Of a stretch of 7,629 nucleotides of DNA, positions 6,625 to 7,629 are shown in pieces; position 1 is the first letter of the stretch, and the number at the start of each line of letters is the position of its first letter. Origin of the DNA: Chloroflexota bacterium (GTDB lineage Bacteria; Chloroflexota; Limnocylindria; Limnocylindrales; CSP1-4). The position numbers and the translations under genes are program-made. The notes below the pieces were generated by a model that searched no databases, was not told where the DNA came from, and saw nothing but the letters and a program-made list of their open reading frames with translations. The stretch spans positions 1-7,629 of the forward strand of contig JAJYJR010000270.1 of assembly GCA_021789355.1 (NCBI GenBank), written 5' to 3'.

Positions 6625-6921
6625 ATCCCGCTCCGGGGTTGAAGCGGCGGTGTGCGCAGCGTGGTCCCGTCGCGGCTGGCCGGAACGGCCGAGCCGGTCC
6701 GTCGCCGCTCGAGCCCGGGACCCCGCGCGCCGGGGCGTGAACGCGCCGTCCCGCCGACGCGACGTCGTGCCACGCACGCTGACAGAGGCGGCGTCGACGA
6801 TGCGCGCCGGGCCAGCGGGGCGAACACGCCAGGGGCCGGCCCGCGCGAGCCCGGGCTCGGCTGCTGGCCCCGGCTGCATGGCCACCGCGGACTCCGCCAG
6901 GTGCGGTTGCATCGTCAACCA

Positions 6922-6948
6922 GTACTTCCGTGCCGGAGAAGATGGCAC
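6922..6948. repeat. Third copy of the dyad-like motif
   Basis: GTACTTCCG (6922-6930), GAGAAG (6936-6941 region) and ATGGCAC (6942-6948) match, in the same order and orientation, GTACTTCCG, GAGAAG and ATGTCAC of the dyad at 351-378. About 21 positions are shared, with small gaps; the spacer is 9 bases here and 8 there. The two sites are about 6.5 kb apart in direct orientation. A short chance match cannot be excluded. Confidence 0.35.
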
Positions 6949-6950
6949 GG
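6928..6950. terminator. Hairpin between convergent genes, possible bidirectional terminator
   Basis: CCGTGCC (6928-6934) and GGCACGG (6944-6950) form a perfect 7-bp stem with a 9-base loop, 64 bases beyond the stop of the minus-strand ATPase gene. It lacks a T-run on either side. An overlapping alternative stem pairs CACGGG (6946-6951) with CCCGTG (6969-6974), so the two structures exclude each other. Confidence 0.35.
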
Positions 6951-6990
6951 GGAACCCTCGCGCTTCAGCCCGTGGAAGCCGTCGCTCAGG
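6944..6990. mobile_element. Possible relic of an IS200/IS605-type right end
   Basis: The stretch GGAACCCTCGCGCTTCAGCC (6951-6970), followed by CGTGGAAGCCGTC, resembles the imperfect stem with a TTCA loop found at the right end of many IS200/IS605 elements carrying tnpB, where it also forms part of the omega RNA. Pairing around the loop is about 6 of 8 positions. No tnpB reading frame lies next to it, so it would be an orphan end. This is recognition by pattern only. Confidence 0.25.
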
Positions 6991-7013
6991 TCGTCCCGGA
7001 CTGGATATGCAGA

Positions 7014-7499
7014 CTACGACGCGGTCGTCTCGAGGGTGATTCGGGTGCCGGTGGTGGGCGGCGTCGCCGCCGCAACCTTGACCCCGCCGGGAAACGACCA
7101 GGTGATCCTGGCGCTGCCAGATTCCACGACGACACGTGCCGGGGTCACCTCGCCCGCCGCCTCAAGTAGCTGGCTCAGGCCCATGCCACCCTCGCCGTGC
7201 GAGGTCGCCAGAGGGCGGACAGCCTGCTGGACGGCTTCCGCGTCAGAGGCGCCGCCCAATCGCGCCCGGATGCCGGGTCCCTGGTCCTCCACGGTGACGC
7301 GGATGATCTTCGTGTCGATCTCGAGCGTCACCTTGACGCCCTTTTGCCCGTAGCGGACCGCGTTGTCGCCGGCCTCACCGACGAAGGTCCCGACGGCCTC
7401 GCTCACCGCGGCGGAGCGCTGCTGGCGGACCGTCTCCGCCAGTGACTCGGCCAGTCGATCGACCTCGTCGGGCGTCGTCGGAGTGGACGAGGTGATCAT
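7014..7499 (-). CDS. RsbW-like ATP-binding protein (GHKL/HATPase_c fold)
   Basis: This 161-residue protein is a single HATPase_c domain of the type found in anti-sigma/serine kinases such as RsbW and SpoIIAB and in histidine-kinase ATPase modules. The N box is EAGDNAVRYG (42-51) with N46, the G1 box EDQGPGI (71-77) and the G2 box GEGGMGLSQL (102-111), all intact, so ATP binding is expected. There is no dimerisation/phosphoacceptor or membrane segment, which favours an RsbW-type partner-switching kinase over a sensor kinase. The start is set by an ATGA overlap with the stop of the upstream zinc-ribbon gene, meaning translational coupling; an earlier in-frame GTG at 7553 would fall inside that gene. 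No RsbV-type anti-anti-sigma or B-type sigma gene is visible, so the partner is unknown. The SnoaL-fused sigma factor in this window is not an obvious target. Confidence 0.85.
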   Translation of the reverse strand: MITSSTPTTPDEVDRLAESLAETVRQQRSAAVSEAVGTFVGEAGDNAVRYGQKGVKVTLEIDTKIIRVTVEDQGPGIRARLGGASDAEAVQQAVRPLATSHGEGGMGLSQLLEAAGEVTPARVVVESGSARITWSFPGGVKVAAATPPTTGTRITLETTAS

Positions 7500-7629
7500 G
7501 CGGGCACCGGGGCCGCCGCGGGGACGAACGCCCCCTCGTTGCATGCCGGGCACCGCCAGATCATGCCGCCCTCGCGGAGCTTGGCAACGCAGAGGGTGGC
7601 ACCGTGGTTCACACAGCAGACGGTGGGCA
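7496..7629 (-). CDS. C-terminal end of a Cys-rich zinc-ribbon protein (partial, runs off the right edge)
   Basis: Only the last 43 residues are in the window. They include TVCCVNHG, then LC, then a hydrophobic MIWRCPACNEGAF. The CPAC pair and the upstream Cys/His cluster look like the two halves of a zinc ribbon, and a Pro/Ala tail VPAAAPVPA ends the protein. The frame has the G/C-biased third positions of the real genes here. Its TGA (7496-7498) overlaps the ATG of the ATPase gene (7497-7499), as in a coupled operon. The N-terminal part, and therefore the function, lies outside the window. Confidence 0.7.
   Translation of the reverse strand, partial: PTVCCVNHGATLCVAKLREGGMIWRCPACNEGAFVPAAAPVPA

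Larger units (their letters stand above)
6592..7013. other. Intergenic region between convergent genes
   Basis: No convincing gene lies in these 422 bases. A 50-codon frame (ATG 6588, stop at 6738-6740) overlaps the previous stop as ATGA, but its low third-position GC and Gly/Pro/Arg-rich sequence do not support coding, and a stable hairpin lies across its start. The region holds that hairpin (6595-6624), hairpins near 6928-6974, a copy of the repeat motif and a stretch resembling an IS200/IS605 end. Confidence 0.5.

Noticed and set aside
6588..6740. 50-codon frame overlapping the previous stop as ATGA
   Set aside because: Third-position GC is lower than in the real genes, the sequence is Gly/Pro/Arg-rich without motifs, and a stable hairpin covers its start.
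2149..7499. Functional pairing of the sigma factor with the RsbW-like ATPase
   Set aside because: They are about 4 kb apart in different transcription units, and SnoaL-fused ECF factors are not known targets of RsbW-type kinases.
1..7629. CRISPR arrays, tRNA or rRNA genes
   Set aside because: No regularly spaced direct repeats, no recognisable tRNA arms with a T-loop, and no rRNA segments were found by reading both strands.

Overview
The window is very GC-rich, with strong G/C bias at third codon positions. Together with an ECF sigma factor carrying a C-terminal SnoaL-like domain and an RsbW-type ATPase, this suggests an actinobacterium or a similarly GC-rich soil bacterium. No species-level identification is possible from the sequence alone. 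Scattered repeats, a truncated nuclease gene, a frameshifted gene and long gene-poor stretches suggest an accessory or rearranged chromosomal region.

Layout. 1-958 holds no gene I can support, but it has a cluster of interlocking inverted repeats (277-440), including a dyad built like a tyrosine-recombinase core site. 959-2044 (minus) encodes the nuclease end of a type III restriction-like helicase/nuclease whose helicase half is missing. Divergent from it, 2149-3186 (plus) encodes an ECF sigma factor fused to a SnoaL-like domain, followed by a good hairpin at 3228-3254. 3187-3554 is an intergenic stretch with palindromes in front of a two-gene plus-strand unit: 3555-4975, a soluble FtsH-like AAA/M41 zinc protease with an apparent -1 frameshift near its C-terminus, and 5026-6591, a protein that looks like a dead AAA-type NTPase domain joined to a dead tyrosine-recombinase-like domain. 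6592-7013 is gene-free, with hairpins and possible mobile-element relics. On the minus strand, 7496-7629 (the 3' end of a zinc-ribbon protein) and 7014-7499 (an RsbW/GHKL-type ATPase) overlap by ATGA and form a coupled operon entering from the right edge.

How the genes may work together. The strongest candidate for something new is the 3555-6591 pair. The protease keeps its Walker motifs, arginine fingers and zinc site, but lacks the membrane anchor and the aromatic pore loop that FtsH uses to thread substrates. Its neighbour appears to have lost the catalytic residues of both folds it resembles, so it may be a DNA-binding or adaptor partner. This pairing is an inference from order and strand. 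The sigma factor and the RsbW-like ATPase are probably unrelated regulatory genes: nothing in the sequence links them, and SnoaL-fused ECF factors generally do not depend on an RsbW-type anti-sigma factor.
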